A DNA stretch of 64,000 bases from Dipteris shenzhenensis (lineage: Eukaryota; Polypodiophyta; Polypodiopsida; Gleicheniales), in assembly GCA_047967505.1 (NCBI GenBank), contig CM106541.1; one strand, given 5' to 3'. Made by a program: the position numbers and the translations under genes. The notes under the pieces are model-generated. The model had not been told where the DNA came from, did not search any database, and was given only the letters and a program-made list of their open reading frames with translations. Below, piece by piece: positions 1-11,544 of this stretch (within the stretch, counting starts at the first letter, position 1; every line of letters begins with the position of its first letter).

Positions 1-3000
1 CTCCCTTCTACTTCAACAATGCAACCACCTCTAAATTTGATTGAAAAATCAAATTTAGCTGCATTAGATAAAATGGAGAGCTCATTTCAAGTTAAGATCA
101 TTTTGAAACGAGAACCTCAGTATTTAAGCTTTGGTAGAGAGGAGGTTTCAATCCTCTCCAATCCTTTAAAAGAGGTCAATGACAATGTTATCTTGGCCAT
201 TCTCAGGTAATGTTTATTTATTTATTGCTACTTCAATAAGCTAACATTTGTTTATTTATTCACAGTTCAGTTATATATCAGTTTCCTAGTGCAGAATGCA
301 AATCAATTCTATGAGCTAATGTTTGTTTATTTCTTGGTGCAGTGTAGTTATTTCTCAACTTCCTAGTACAGTGCAGCATCGTGTCTACATGCTCGATGCT
401 CTCCTTTCTTCTATTCTTAGCTCTCCTCAAAAGACTATAGAAGATGTTTGTACCTGGTTAAGCCCTTTGAATTTAGATGGGGTGCGAGTCATCTTAATGC
501 CTTATCATGAGGCGTAAGTATCAACTCTAACCTTATTTTTACTATTTCTTTGGCAAGTTTGTGTAAAACAATAATCATTTTTATTCTGGTCGTGTAGCTC
601 ACATTGGCGTTTGATCTTCTGGGACCTTGAACTCAACAATTTATGGTTTGTGAATTCAATAGAAGGCTATCATGCCAACTCCCCAAGGTAATTATTCTCT
701 TAATATTTTTGATACTTTCTTATTTTGTATCTTATGATCATGACATATTAATATATTTCATATGTCATGCTGGACAGTGCTGCATATCGGCGGCTAGTAT
801 CTACTGTCAGAACAACCACGGAGCAACAAGATCAAGTAGAATTCAAAAGACGTCTGCCAGTGGAGCAAAAAGATGGACACAGCTGTGGGTGGAGAGTCGC
901 CTACAACTGCATGTTGTTTCTTAGAGAGATTTTTGATCTGGAATTACCAGTCAAAATGGAATCATATACAGAAGCTGATCTGCTAGCATTTCGGGCTGAG
1001 AGTATTCAGCATCTAATTACTACCATTGGGAAACAACATGAAAATATGACTACATTGCAGCATGTATAAAACCTTATCTTTATACTTGTATACTTGTTCC
1101 AGCCTTTAATTGGGATGTATAAATCTCATAACTTTTTTATATTTTCTTCCAAAAGGAGAAGAGAATGAGTTTAATGAAAGCATGCTATCTTTATACTTTT
1201 ATAATTATTTAAACCATTAATTTTATTTGGGATGTATAAATCTCATAACTTGTCTAATGAAAGCATGCTATCTTTATACTTCTATGATTATTTAAACCAT
1301 TATTTTTATTTGGGATGTGTAAATCTCATAACTTTTTAAATTTTTCATCCAAGAGAAGGAGAGACTCACTCTAATGAAAGCGTGTATGAAACCTTTTTAA
1401 ATTTTTGCTCCAAGCAGAGGAGAGACTTACACTAATGAAAGCATATATGAAACCTTATCTGCTTGTTTAAGCCTTTATTTGGGATGTGTACATCGCATAA
1501 CTTTTTTATATTTTTATGGCAGAAGGAGGATGTGGAGGACATAGCAAGTGAAGAAGAATATGATGTAGACTACTCCCTCAATAAGATGAGTCATAAAAAT
1601 ATGAATCTATTGGAGCAGATTGGAAGTTCATTCACTGCTATGTTGTTAATTCGACAACAACCTCATTTTTTTGAATTTGGTGAAGAAGAGATTTCAATCC
1701 TCTTGAATCCTAAGAATGAGGTTAATTTCAAAGTCATTACAACCATCCTCAGGTTTGATGCAGCCTTTTCCTTGGCTTTATACTTTGCTTATTTTGATTA
1801 AACCCAAGAAGCTAATACTTTTTTTTTAAATATAGCAATGTTATAGCAAATTTTCCGCAAAATATACAAAGCGTTTCATATATGCTCGATCCTCGTATTT
1901 CGGAAGTGCTTATCAACAAAGAAGAAACCATAGAGAATGTTTGCAAGTGGTTGAAGCACATTCCTATGAATGACGCACGAGTTATTTTTACAGCATATTA
2001 TGAGAAGTAAGCATCAAACCCTACTCGTTTTTTCTATTGCATTTGCTAGAATTGTCTCAAACACAGTAATTATTCTTTATTGATAATGCAGCTCACATTG
2101 GAGTTTGGTAGTCGTGGACATCCTTGCGAAGAAGTGCTTCTTTGCAAACTCAATGACATCCGTCCATGGCAATGTGTTAGAGTAAGTATAGAATACACTT
2201 GTTGTCACTTCTTGACATGTAGATTGATATGCAATGCACATATTCACTGTTGTTATATGTTTTGATATGCAGATCAGCTCGAAAATTAGTAGATGCTATC
2301 GACATAGTAATGCGGCAATGTGACTTGGCACAACAAATAGAGTATATAACATGTCAGGTATCACATCAAGATAATAGCCACATCTATAATTGTGGATGGA
2401 GGGTGGGCTACAATTGCTTTTTGGTACTTGGTCAAATTTTTGAGATGCAAAATGACACCACACTATCAACATATACGGATTTGCATCTCTATGCATTTAT
2501 AACATGTACCATTCGAGCAATCATTGATTGCGAAATGAATGCCATCAAAGAGTCAAAGAGGATAGATGACCTCAACTCTACAAACATGGCCTCATTAAAA
2601 GAATTGGGAAGCTCTTTTAATGTTAGGGTTATGATTCAACATAGACCTCAGTATCTTGAATTTGGGGGAGAAGAGATTTCAATTCTCTCTAGAGCTTCAA
2701 ATGAGGTCAATAACAACGTTATGATGGCCATTCTCAGGTTTGATACAAACTTTTTCTCTACTTGATAATTCAATATTTTGATTTAATCTAATAAGCTAAT
2801 AAGCTAATATTCATTTATTTTGATTAAATCTAATAAGCTAATATTCATTTATTTGTTGGTGCAGTATAGTTATCTCACGATTTGGTAGAGTCGTACAAAA
2901 TCGTGCGTATATGTTGGATTCCCTCCTTTCTCCTATACTTAGCGATAGCAGAAAGACAATAGCCGATGTTTGTAAATTATTACAGCCTTTACATTTACAT

Positions 3001-3880
3001 GGCGTGCGAGTCCTATTTATGGCATATCATGAGATGTAAGTATCATGGCAACCTTTATTTTCATCTTGTACTGGCAACATTGTGTTAAATAATAATGGTT
3101 CTTAATTATTCGTGTAGGGAACATTGGAGTCTGGTGGTTTGGAACCTTGAAGACAACTATTGTTGGTTTGTTAACTCCATTGCAGGCTTTCATGGCTCAG
3201 TGCAAACGTAAGTATTCTATTAATCTGTTGTTACTTCTATATTATGTACCTTATGTGATAGATACACTAAGTTTTTTTAATATGTCACGATGAGCAGGTC
3301 GATTGAGAAGTTGGTATCTGCTATCAGAGAAACAGGACAGTACAAAGACTCGGTAGACTTCCAAAAGTGTTTAGTAGTAGAGCAGGAAGATGGGCATAGT
3401 TGTGGGTGGAGAGTTGCCTACAACTGCATGTTGATTTTCAAAGAATTTTTCTCACTTATGCCACAGATCTCATCGGAAGACTCTTTGGAGCTCAAATATT
3501 CAGAGGAGGATATACAATTGTTTAGGGCTGAAATCATTCGAGACCTAATTGCTGCCATTAGAATACAACGTGCAACTGAAGCAATACCAGAGCTTCCCTT
3601 TAAGGAAGAGGAGACTGAGTCTACTATGAAAGCACTGCATACTACAGAAGAAGTAGAGACCCAATGTACACCTACAGCACCACAGCCTCCACTGGAAGCA
3701 TCAGAAGAGTTGCCACCGCCTCCGCTTGCATTTAAGGAAGAGGATACTGAGTCTACTCCGAAAGCACTACATACTACAAAAGAAGTAGAGACCGAGTGTA
3801 CATCTACAGTACCACAGCCTCCATTGGAAGCATCCGAAGAGTTGCCAGAGTCTCCACTAGAAGCATCACAAGAGTTGTGA
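1..3880 (+). CDS. Triple Ulp1/C48-like cysteine protease gene, 5' end outside window
   Basis: Eleven visible exons (to 206; 343-513; 598-687; 778-1063; 1523-1752; 1836-2006; 2092-2181; 2273-2737; 2865-3035; 3118-3207; 3298-3880) have GT..AG borders, and the intron phases recur in each repeat. Three times over they encode the same module: a segment like SILSNPxxEVNxNVI, then VYMLDxLLSSIL, then (S/E)HWxLxxW with (V/A)NS(I/M), then CGWRVxYN. This matches the His, acidic/Asn and Cys catalytic blocks of the SUMO/adenovirus-type C48 fold. All three modules keep His and Cys (first His codon 602-604, first Cys codon 884-886), but Asn stands where Asp is usual. The C-terminal tail is Glu/Pro/Thr-rich with two near-identical repeats and ends at TGA 3878-3880. 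Family role: deSUMOylation or processing of a polyprotein; the substrate is unknown. Ulp1-like genes are often carried by plant transposons. The visible frame has no break once spliced. Confidence 0.8.
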
Positions 3881-5030
3881 TGCATGTATGATGTTGTGTT
3901 TGTAGTTTTTGTTGATTATACACCAATTTGTGACTTATTACTTAAGTGGCATAATCATGATATTTATATAATTTCTTTATGCACACAATTTTATGATATG
4001 AATGTGTGATGATGTGATTATTTGGAAATAAATCCTTGTGTGATGAGAATTCTGATATGAATATTTGATGATGTAATATTTATAATATATTTATTTCATG
4101 CACACAATTTTATGATATGAATGTGTGATGATGTGATTATTTGAAAATAAATCCTTGTGTGATGAGAATTTTGATATGAATATGTGATGATGTAATATTT
4201 GTAATATATTTCTTCATGCACACAATTTTATGATATGAATGTGTGATGATGTGATTATTTGGAAATAAATCCTTGTGTAATGAGAATTTTATTCAGTTGG
4301 ACAGTCTCCACTCACTTAAAGTAGAGCATTCGCAATGCTTCTCTCACTTTATTCCAACCCTTATCCTTATCATCTCCACTCACTTAAAGTAGAGCATTCA
4401 ATCTCCACTCGCTTTATTCCAACCCTTATCATAGTGAACACATCGTGCCACTCACTTTATTCCAACCCTTATCCTTATCGTAGTGAACACATCATGCCTT
4501 AGTGCACTTTTATTCTTCCATCCTAGTCTTTCCACAAACACTCTCTTATTTCTTACATCCTAGTCCTTCTGAGTAACTTGTATTCTTCTATCCTAGTCCT
4601 TCCGCAAATACTCTCAGAGTCTTCTTTCATCCATCCTGATAACCAAGTATTCTTCTATCCTAGTTCTTCCACAAACACTCTCTTCTTTCATCCATCCTAG
4701 TGCTTCTCATTAACTTGTATTCTTCTTGTATTCTTCTATCCTAGTCCTTCCGCAAACACTCTCAGAGTCTTCTTTCATCCATCCTGATAACCAAGTATTC
4801 TTCTATCCTAGTTCTTCTGCAGACTTCTGCAGACACTCTCTTCTTTCTTGCATCCTAGTGCTTCTCATTAACTTGTATTCTTCTATCCTAGTCCTTCCGC
4901 AAACACTCTCAGAGTCTTCTTTCATCCATCTTGATAACCAAGTAATCTTCTATCCTAGTTCTTCCTCCGCAGACACTCTCTTCTTTCTTGCATCGTAGTC
5001 CATCTCCCTTTCTTTATCATCTCCCCACCC
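3881..5030. repeat. Intergenic tract with two minisatellite arrays
   Basis: No gene is seen. About 3970-4293 holds roughly 2.7 copies of a 118-bp AT-rich unit (ATGATATGAATGTGTGATG...). About 4495-5010 holds about three copies of a 148-bp unit; its CCTAGTCCTTCCGCAAA word starts at 4592, 4740 and 4887. A direct repeat of CTCCACTCACTTAAAGTAGAG lies near 4309-4395. The tract separates the protease gene from the 150-codon ORF. Confidence 0.85.
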
Positions 5031-5483
5031 ATGGATGTCCTTGGCATTGTCGAAGACGTGGAGTTCGGAATTAACAATCTCAAAGAATGGATTGCTGACC
5101 AAGGAGCACAGAGAGAGGCCAGAATTCGACAAGGTTCTCCTTTGACACACATGGAGAGAGAGGAATTTGCTGCACAAAGGCATGCAGAGAGGGAGGAGAC
5201 TCTCAAGATAGCAGACAGTGAAAGACTTCTAAGACGTATGATAAAAGCACGACAAGATCTATTAGATTTCTTAAGTAACCTGCGTTATCGCAGCTCTCGT
5301 CATGGGCGATTTGATGCGGATGCTGAGAGAACAATAAGAGCCTCTCAGAGAAATTATAAAGAAACAATTTGTGATTGCTTAAACTTCTTCTTCGCATGTA
5401 ATTATGTTGAGGATACAGCTGTGGAGGCAGTGAAGGATTGGGTTGTTGAGAAGATAAGAGAGACCAATGATGAGATCTTCTAG
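5031..5483 (+). CDS. Conserved 150-aa protein of unknown function (left copy)
   Basis: Single-exon ORF from MDVLGIVEDVEF to IRETNDEIF, stop TAG 5481-5483. I do not recognise a family. Residues about 30-75 are rich in Glu, Arg and Ala with a heptad-like pattern (LTHMEREEFAAQRHAEREET), suggesting a helical coiled coil. The C-terminal third is more hydrophobic and has two Cys in DCLNFFFACNYVEDTA. There is no signal peptide or membrane segment. It lies 1.15 kb downstream of the protease gene on the same strand. The inverted copy keeps the frame at full length with only a few amino-acid differences, so this is more likely a real gene than chance. Confidence 0.65.
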   Translation: MDVLGIVEDVEFGINNLKEWIADQGAQREARIRQGSPLTHMEREEFAAQRHAEREETLKIADSERLLRRMIKARQDLLDFLSNLRYRSSRHGRFDADAERTIRASQRNYKETICDCLNFFFACNYVEDTAVEAVKDWVVEKIRETNDEIF

Positions 5484-6000
5484 ACTTAGATAAGAGAGAC
5501 TGTATTAAGGTGTTTTTTGACACCATATGGCTTTGTATTAAGGTGTTTTTTGACACCATATGGCCTTGTATTAAGGTGTTTTTTGACACCATATGGCTTT
5601 GAGTAATATGATCTACTTCTTGTACAAATGTGATGTTAAGATGATGTTAAGAGAGACTGTATTAAGGTGTTTTTTGGCACCATATGGCTTTGAGTAATAT
5701 GATCTACTTCTTTACAAATGTGATGTGCTCTTTTTGAAATGTACTCTAGTTTTCATAACATGTCACGCCATTTTTTCTAATTTGATTTTTTAAAATCTTA
5801 CTTTTTTGTCTCTTTTAACAATGTGATGTACTCTATTTTTAACATCTCACGTCATTTTTTCTAATTTGATTTTTTTAAATCTTCCTTTTTGACTCAATGT
5901 TTTGTTTTATGAGCCTCTTTTTTTGAAATGTTTTATCCAGAATTATCTCACAAAATGAATTTGGACAGTGCAAGAGTCCAAAATTAATGAAATAGGTGTT
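5484..6000. repeat. 3' flank with hairpin-forming direct repeats
   Basis: The unit TTAAGGTGTTTTTTGACACC followed by ATATGG is repeated at about 5506, 5536, 5568 and 5661. Each copy can fold (GGTGT..T-run..ACACC). A partly repeated AT-rich tract (TTTTTTCTAATTTGATTTTTT) follows to the arm edge at 6000. No coding potential was seen. Confidence 0.75.
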
Positions 6001-8310
6001 TTGGACTGAGAGCTCGAGATATGCTGGCTATGGCGGAGGTGGAAAGGCCCCTTTTGCTGTGCTCTAATGAAAGAGAAGCTCGAATTGAGAAGCATGAATC
6101 GAGGGATTGCATGCTCATCAACGTTTGAAGAGGAAGAAGTGGAGGGTGTTGATTTAGCAAGAGGATATCGTGGAGGATGGCGAGGAAGATGGAAGAGGAT
6201 TAATGGCCCTTTAATGGGCCGCCGCTTTTGAAATCCCCTCCTAGATTTTGGCAGCAAGATTTAGCAAGATTTAGCAAGATGTAGATAAGATTTCTCTATG
6301 CCAACGGGGACGAGGCACACTACAAAAGAGGAGGAAAGGGAGGAGTAGGGCAAGGTGAGACAAAGGTCTCTTGTAGAGCAATGGATGCTAGGGCCTAGCC
6401 AAAGAAATGAAACTTCGTGACCGATGATGCCAAATAGATTCTGAACACAAGAGTCGCATTATCATTGGTGTAGAGACAATAGAGGGAAGAGGATGGAGAT
6501 GCAGTAGGCATTTAGCAAATATAGATTCCAACCCATAAGATCCATAGCTTGTAATGGGTGGAATCCATAGTTTCCATGCACACTAAATATTTGTGAAAAT
6601 TATTTTTCCCTTTCATAGGCATATAACCATGGTGGATGCCCCTTGGCCTCCTTTGCCCCACTCTCTCCTAGTCCTCCTAGCAACACCTTGTGCCTCCCCT
6701 TGCCTTGTGGAAATAGTAGCCCTCCTGGCGAGCATTTTCTCTTTGCCTTACACTGACCTCTGCTCATCCATTGCTTCAACTCACCTAGCCATGTGGTTGC
6801 CCTCCTATCCACCAAGACTCCTAGCTATGGTGAAAGGGAGGTGGCTCAACGGGTTTCCTTGTGCCCCCCTCAACCCTGTGTACATTAGGTTAGCTACTTC
6901 TTGTTAAATTATGCTAGGTTTCATTATTACTGTACATTGTGTTAATCGGATGTATGACTATAATATAACTGCATTTAGGACCTATGCTCCAACGCCATGC
7001 TAACACCTATGTACAACCACATCCATGACAACTTGGGGAAATTTTAGCATTGTCCTTCTAATAACTAATCCACCACTAGATGCCGCAAACAACAAGATGC
7101 CATTTCTAGGAATTTTTAGGCATTGTGTAGCATATGCTGCAAACAACAAGATGACATTTCTAGGCATTGTATAGCATATATAATACCTCAAGAAAAGATA
7201 CAGTTTAAAGAAGCTAGAAAGGGTCTTCTTTAATCTTTGAAGATACCATACATAAGAGCCTTCTGTAGCTCTCAATGTAGTAGGCACAAGGGCTTATGTT
7301 CTCCTAACCTAGAAATAGCTTTATTCTTTCATTTACTTTGAATTCATCATTTTTACCATATTCTAGTTCAAACTGTCACTGGTAGTGATGCTCATGGTAC
7401 TTGTTGATCTACAACTCTAAGCACAAGTGCATGAAAAACCCTCAAGCATAATGGGATTCTCACTCAATGAAAAATTCTCATTTTGCTTTTAATCCCTTGT
7501 TGCTATATGGATCCTATATTTTCCCAAGTGGGAGAATCCTTTTGAATAGGGCTATCTAAAAATAAATACCTTACTTCTTTACTCTCATAGGTTTTATCCA
7601 ATGGATTTAATTATAGGAGTGGCTCTCCACTATCTATCCTTTTTTAAATAATAGATCAATTGTTTGAGAGCCAGAAGGATATTTACAAAGGCAGTGCTAA
7701 ATAGACTGAGTAGAACTTAAGAAAATCAAGTATAAGAGGCATCAACTTCAAAATACTCCTCCACCATTGATTCAATGCAATCCCTCTGTGGATAGAAAGA
7801 AAAAAAAAGAGAATGACAAGATTTAAAAACTTCAAAAAATAAATTCAAGCATTCTAATCTCATCCTAATGAAAAGGCCAAAAAAGAGCAATAAAGAGAGA
7901 AAATTATAGCATCATAATCTCATCCTAATGCAAAGGCCAAAAAGAGCAATAAACTCGCAATAAAGAGAGAAAAGGTTTTTATAATTCTCTAGAATTCAAG
8001 AAAGCATAGTATCCTTATCTCATCCTAATGCAAAGGCCAAAAAGAGCAATAAAGAGAGAAAAGATTTTTGGAATTCTCTAGAATTCAAGAAAATGCAAGA
8101 GGAGCGCTTACTCATTTCAAAAGGAAAATGCCAGTACTAGCATTTCAAAATGTCCCATGACATAAGCCACTCTACGCAAATATCCATGTCACATATTGCA
8201 AGCTTCTAGATAATTTTTAATATAAAATGCCCTTCTGTATATTAACCTTTGGGTATTAAATTACTTCCTTATGTATATATAATTATGTAAGTAATTGAAT
8301 TAATAAAAAC
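6001..8310. other. Single-copy-looking tract, no convincing gene
   Basis: Short open frames (for example 6593-6907) have no recognisable motifs and look like chance. About 7850-8065 holds three imperfect copies of a block beginning CTCATCCTAATG and containing AAAGGCCAAAAAGAGCAATA (about 7859, 7919 and 8018). The tract up to 7800 is otherwise unremarkable and AT-rich. Confidence 0.6.
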
Positions 8311-8363
8311 CCATCTGTTGAACTCACGTGATAGGGTTACATATGACAAGTGACCCCCCCGAG
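8311..8363. mobile_element. Isolated terminus of the MITE-like family
   Basis: The sequence TGAACTCACGTGATAGGGTT, then ACATATGACAAGTGACCCCCCCGAG, matches the terminus seen at 14444-14487 and, inverted, at 14987-15030. It ends exactly where the internal Copia sequence begins at 8364. No matching opposite terminus was seen between 6001 and 8310, so this is either a larger family member or a fragment. Confidence 0.6.
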
Positions 8364-8383
8364 CTAAATTCAAGGTTGCAGAA

Positions 8384-11129
8384 ATGCACAAGGTTTGTGA
8401 AGCCTGTCAATTTGGGAAACAGGCAAGGAAACCTTTTCCTAGGCATGTTCAAGAGAGTAAAAAGCCATTGGAATTAATCCACTCTGATGTGTGGACTACA
8501 AAAGCTGCATCTATTAGAGGCTGTCACTATTTTGTCACATTTATTGATGACTTCAGCAAAAAACTGTGGGTGTATTTTATGAAAAAGAAAAGTGAAGTGT
8601 TTGGGCACGTCAAAGCTTTCAAAGCTATGGTTGAAAAAGAAACAGGCCTGCAAATAAAATGCCTAAGGTCAGATGGAAGGGGAGAGTACCTCTCAAATGA
8701 GTTTGCAAGGTTCTTGCAGGAGCATGGTATAAAGCAGCAATATTCATGCAGTCATACCCCACAGCAAAATGGAATTGCAGAAAGGAAAAACAGGCATATT
8801 GGAGAGGTATCTCGGGCTATGCTAAATGAAAAAGTTCTACCAGATTATTATTGGGCTGAAGCAGTTGCTACAGCAGTTTATATAATGAACAGGACTCCCA
8901 TTGCAACAATACATGGCATGACGCCAGAGGAGATGTATACTGGCAGGAAACCAGATATTTCTCATTTGAAAATTTTTGGTTGCATTGCCTATGTCCATGT
9001 GCCAGATGAGTTGAGGTCCAAGTTGGATCCAAAAGCTGAGAAGTGCGTCTTTATTGGTTATTCTCTGCAGCAGAAAGGGTATAGATGCTATAACCCTTCT
9101 ACACGAAAGTTCACAGTGAGCAGAGATGTTGTTTTTGATGAGATGAGCAACTGGTATAAACCAGTAAATGTGATGATTGATGTAGATGCACAAAATGGTA
9201 ATGCTGCACAGAATTCACAGCAGCAATCACAAAATATCAGTGGACCTACAGTGTCATCTAGCAGTGGTTCACATACTTCGCCATGGACAGGCAGATTGAG
9301 ATCAGGAGAATCTCCTCAAAGCAATGCAGAGAGTGGTATGCATGTATCACAAAAAGGAAAAGAGAAGGTAGATCAACCCATGTTTGATGTGAACGCAGGT
9401 CACTCTTGTGTGGATGGTGAATCCAGTGGCTCAGAACAGAGCATTGATGATGAGTTGGGTATTCCCTCTGTTGTTACACCTGGAGTAAGGAAGATCAGGG
9501 ATGTTTTGAGAGCACCTGGAAGTGAGCCTATTTTGCGCAGGTCTACCAGGGTTAGGTATCCTATGGATAGGCTGAAATATGATGGATTTACAGCCATTCA
9601 CTATGCCTATATGGTCAAAGTGATACAGGAACCAGAACCCACTTCTTTTGAGCAAGCCATGGGAAATGAAAAATGGGAGAAAGCCATGGATGCCTTGGAT
9701 GCTAATGCTACATGGGAATTGGTGCCTTTGCCTAAAGGCAAGAATGCAATTGGCTGTAAGTGGGTTTATAAGATCAAGCACAATGCAGATGGTTCTGTGA
9801 ATAGATACAAGGCAAGATTAGTTGTCAAGGGGTATGCACAGACATATGGCATTGACTATGAAGAAACTTTCAGCCCGGTTGCAAGGATGGCAACCGTAAG
9901 AGCAGCCATTGCTATGGCTACATCAAAGGGATGGTCTTTACATCAGATGGATGTAAAGAATGCCTTCTTGCATGGTGATTTGCAAGAAGAGGTCTTTATG
10001 GAGCAGCCAGCAGGTTATGTTCATGCTACTCATCCTGAGTTTGTTTGCAGGTTGAAGAAAGCCTTGTATGGCTTGAAGCAAGCACCTAGAGCATGGTCTG
10101 ACAAGATAGGACAGTATCTTGTCACTATTGGCTTTCAGATTTCCAAGGCAGATTTCTCACTCTATGTGAGAAAAACAGAGAAAGGGATTATGCTGTTGGT
10201 CATTTATGTTGATGATTTGATCATCACAGGTGATAGTGATGAAGATATCCTTCATGTGAAAATGCTATTGAGGCAGAAGTTTGAGATGAAGGATTTGGGA
10301 GAGCTGCGTTATTTCTTGGGCATTGAGGTGATTAGATCACCAAGTGGGATACAGCTCTTGCAGAGGCAATATGGATTGGACATGCTATCCAAATATGGGA
10401 TGACAGGCTGTAAGCCTATTTCAGTTCCTTTGGAGCAAAATGTGAAGCTGAGCGCAGATGCAGGTGAGCTTCTGGAAGACCCTACTATGTACAGACGCAT
10501 AGTAGGAAGTTTGATTTACATGACTATTACTAGGCCAGATTTGAGCTATGTTGTTGGGTTGGTAAGTCAGTTTATGCAGGCTCCAAGGAAACCGCATTTG
10601 GATGCGGCTAGACGCATACTTAGGTATGTGAAGTCCACATTGCAGTATGGACTATTTTATGAGACTGGGGTTCAGATACAGTTGCATGGATACACTGATG
10701 CTGATTGGGCTGGTAGTATTTCTAATAGGCGATCTACCAGTGGATATGTGTTCTCTTTTGGGAGTGCTGCAGTCACTTGGAGCAGCAAGAAACAACCTAC
10801 AGTTGCCTTGTCGAGCACAGAGGCTGAGTACAGGGGTGCAGCAATGGCTGCATGTGAGGTAGCTTGGTTGCATAAGCTACTCTATGATATGCATCAGGCC
10901 GGTTGTCATTTATTGTGACAACATGAGCAGTATACATTTGGCAAAGAACCCAGTCTTTCATGCTAGAACAAAGCACATTGAGGTGCATTATCACTATGTG
11001 CGGGAGAAGGTTTTACTAGGTCTTGTTGATCTAGTTTATGTCAGCATAGAGGATCAGGTAGCTGACATATTCACGAAAGCATTGGGCGTAGAGAAGCTGC
11101 GCAAGTTCAGAGACCTCCTTGGTGTGTAG
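8384..11129 (+). pseudogene. pol: Copia pol: integrase, reverse transcriptase, RNase H
   Basis: A long open frame (8384-10918) carries in order: the pre-integrase word CEACQFGKQARKPFP; the integrase core with LIHSDVW, FIDDFSKKLWVYF and TPQQNGIAERKN; RVT_2 reverse transcriptase with CKWVYKIK, MDVKNAFLHGDL, LYGLKQAPRAW and the catalytic YVDD block; and RNase H with YTDADWAG and STEAEYRGAA. A frameshift near 10885-10905 moves the end into another frame (to 11129: KHIEVHYHYVRE, QVADIFTKAL), so the protein is broken near its C-terminus. The order INT before RT identifies Ty1/Copia rather than Gypsy. It copies element RNA into cDNA and integrates it. Confidence 0.93.
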
Positions 11130-11140
11130 GAATTGGGATT

Positions 11141-11155
11141 GAGCTCGAGGGGGAG
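11141..11155 (+). promoter_or_regulatory. Polypurine tract of Copia 1
   Basis: The purine run ...GAGGGGGAG lies directly before the 3' LTR start TGTTGAG at 11156. This is the usual plus-strand primer position for LTR retrotransposons. Confidence 0.75.
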
Positions 11156-11508
11156 TGTTGAGATATCGAGCTCCACTCGCGATATGCCAGGGTGACCGTT
11201 GTGTATTTATGTCACCGACTTGTTAGCTGGGGATGTGGTTGGTACACCACCCACGAATAATAGCTGGATGACAGCTATCCTTATATACTCTAGTTTGTGG
11301 CTCAGTTAGTATGCCACCTTAGTTAGTTGAGTTTGGTTTGAGACCCACATATAGGGTTCTTCTATTTCTTTGTACTAGAGTTCTTTTGGCTTACACAACT
11401 AAGAAGAGGAAAACTGTTTTTCAGCCTCCACCTTTGTGTGTATTCCCCCATTGTGATTGTGAGAAAGCCTCAAGTGAGACTCCTTCCCTCTCTCCCACAA
11501 TCTTCACA
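11156..11508 (+). repeat. 3' LTR of Copia 1
   Basis: This 353-bp LTR begins TGTTGAGATATCG and ends CTTCACA. It matches the 5' LTR of copy 2 (57092-57477) except for a duplicated block of about 35 bp present only in copy 2. It contains TATATA at 11282-11287, a possible promoter element; copy 2 has TATCTA at the equivalent site. Confidence 0.92.
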
Positions 11509-11544
11509 TCCCTTACATGTATCAAGGGTGTCTAATCATGTTGT

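Larger units (their letters stand above)
1..6000 (+). repeat. Left arm of a large inverted duplication
   Basis: The reverse complement of 31137-37253 matches this stretch nearly base for base, apart from scattered substitutions, small indels and two length-variable arrays. Base 1 pairs with about 37253, so the arm starts outside the window. Homology stops abruptly after the shared ...AATAGGTGTT at 6000; the next bases differ (TTGGACTGAG here, AATGGCAATA after the reverse-complemented right arm). Both arms carry the same gene order: triple protease gene, variable repeats, 150-codon ORF. It could be a duplicated genomic segment or two oppositely oriented copies of one large mobile element. No terminal signature was recognised at the inner edge. 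Confidence 0.93.
8364..11508 (+). mobile_element. Copia retrotransposon 1, 5'-truncated, with 3' LTR
   Basis: Internal sequence begins inside the pre-integrase region and runs through integrase, reverse transcriptase and RNase H to a polypurine tract and one LTR (11156-11508). The 5' LTR, gag and protease are missing. Positions 8364-9507 match copy 2 at about 59536-60688 closely, so both belong to one family. The left edge abuts a MITE-like terminus, which suggests the 5' part was lost or separated by another insertion. Confidence 0.93.

Noticed and set aside
1-3880. Polinton/Maverick-type virus-like element, because of adenain-like protease modules
   Set aside because: No polymerase B, capsid, integrase or packaging ATPase was seen near either arm; the genes are spliced and the module is closer to plant Ulp1-like sequences.
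4955-5206. Minus-strand frames opposite the 150-codon ORF
   Set aside because: They are shadows of the plus-strand gene; the plus-strand frame is the one kept at full length with identical ends in both arms.
6593-6907. 104-codon frame in the tract after the left arm
   Set aside because: No motif, no splice context, Pro/Leu-rich by composition; not supported.
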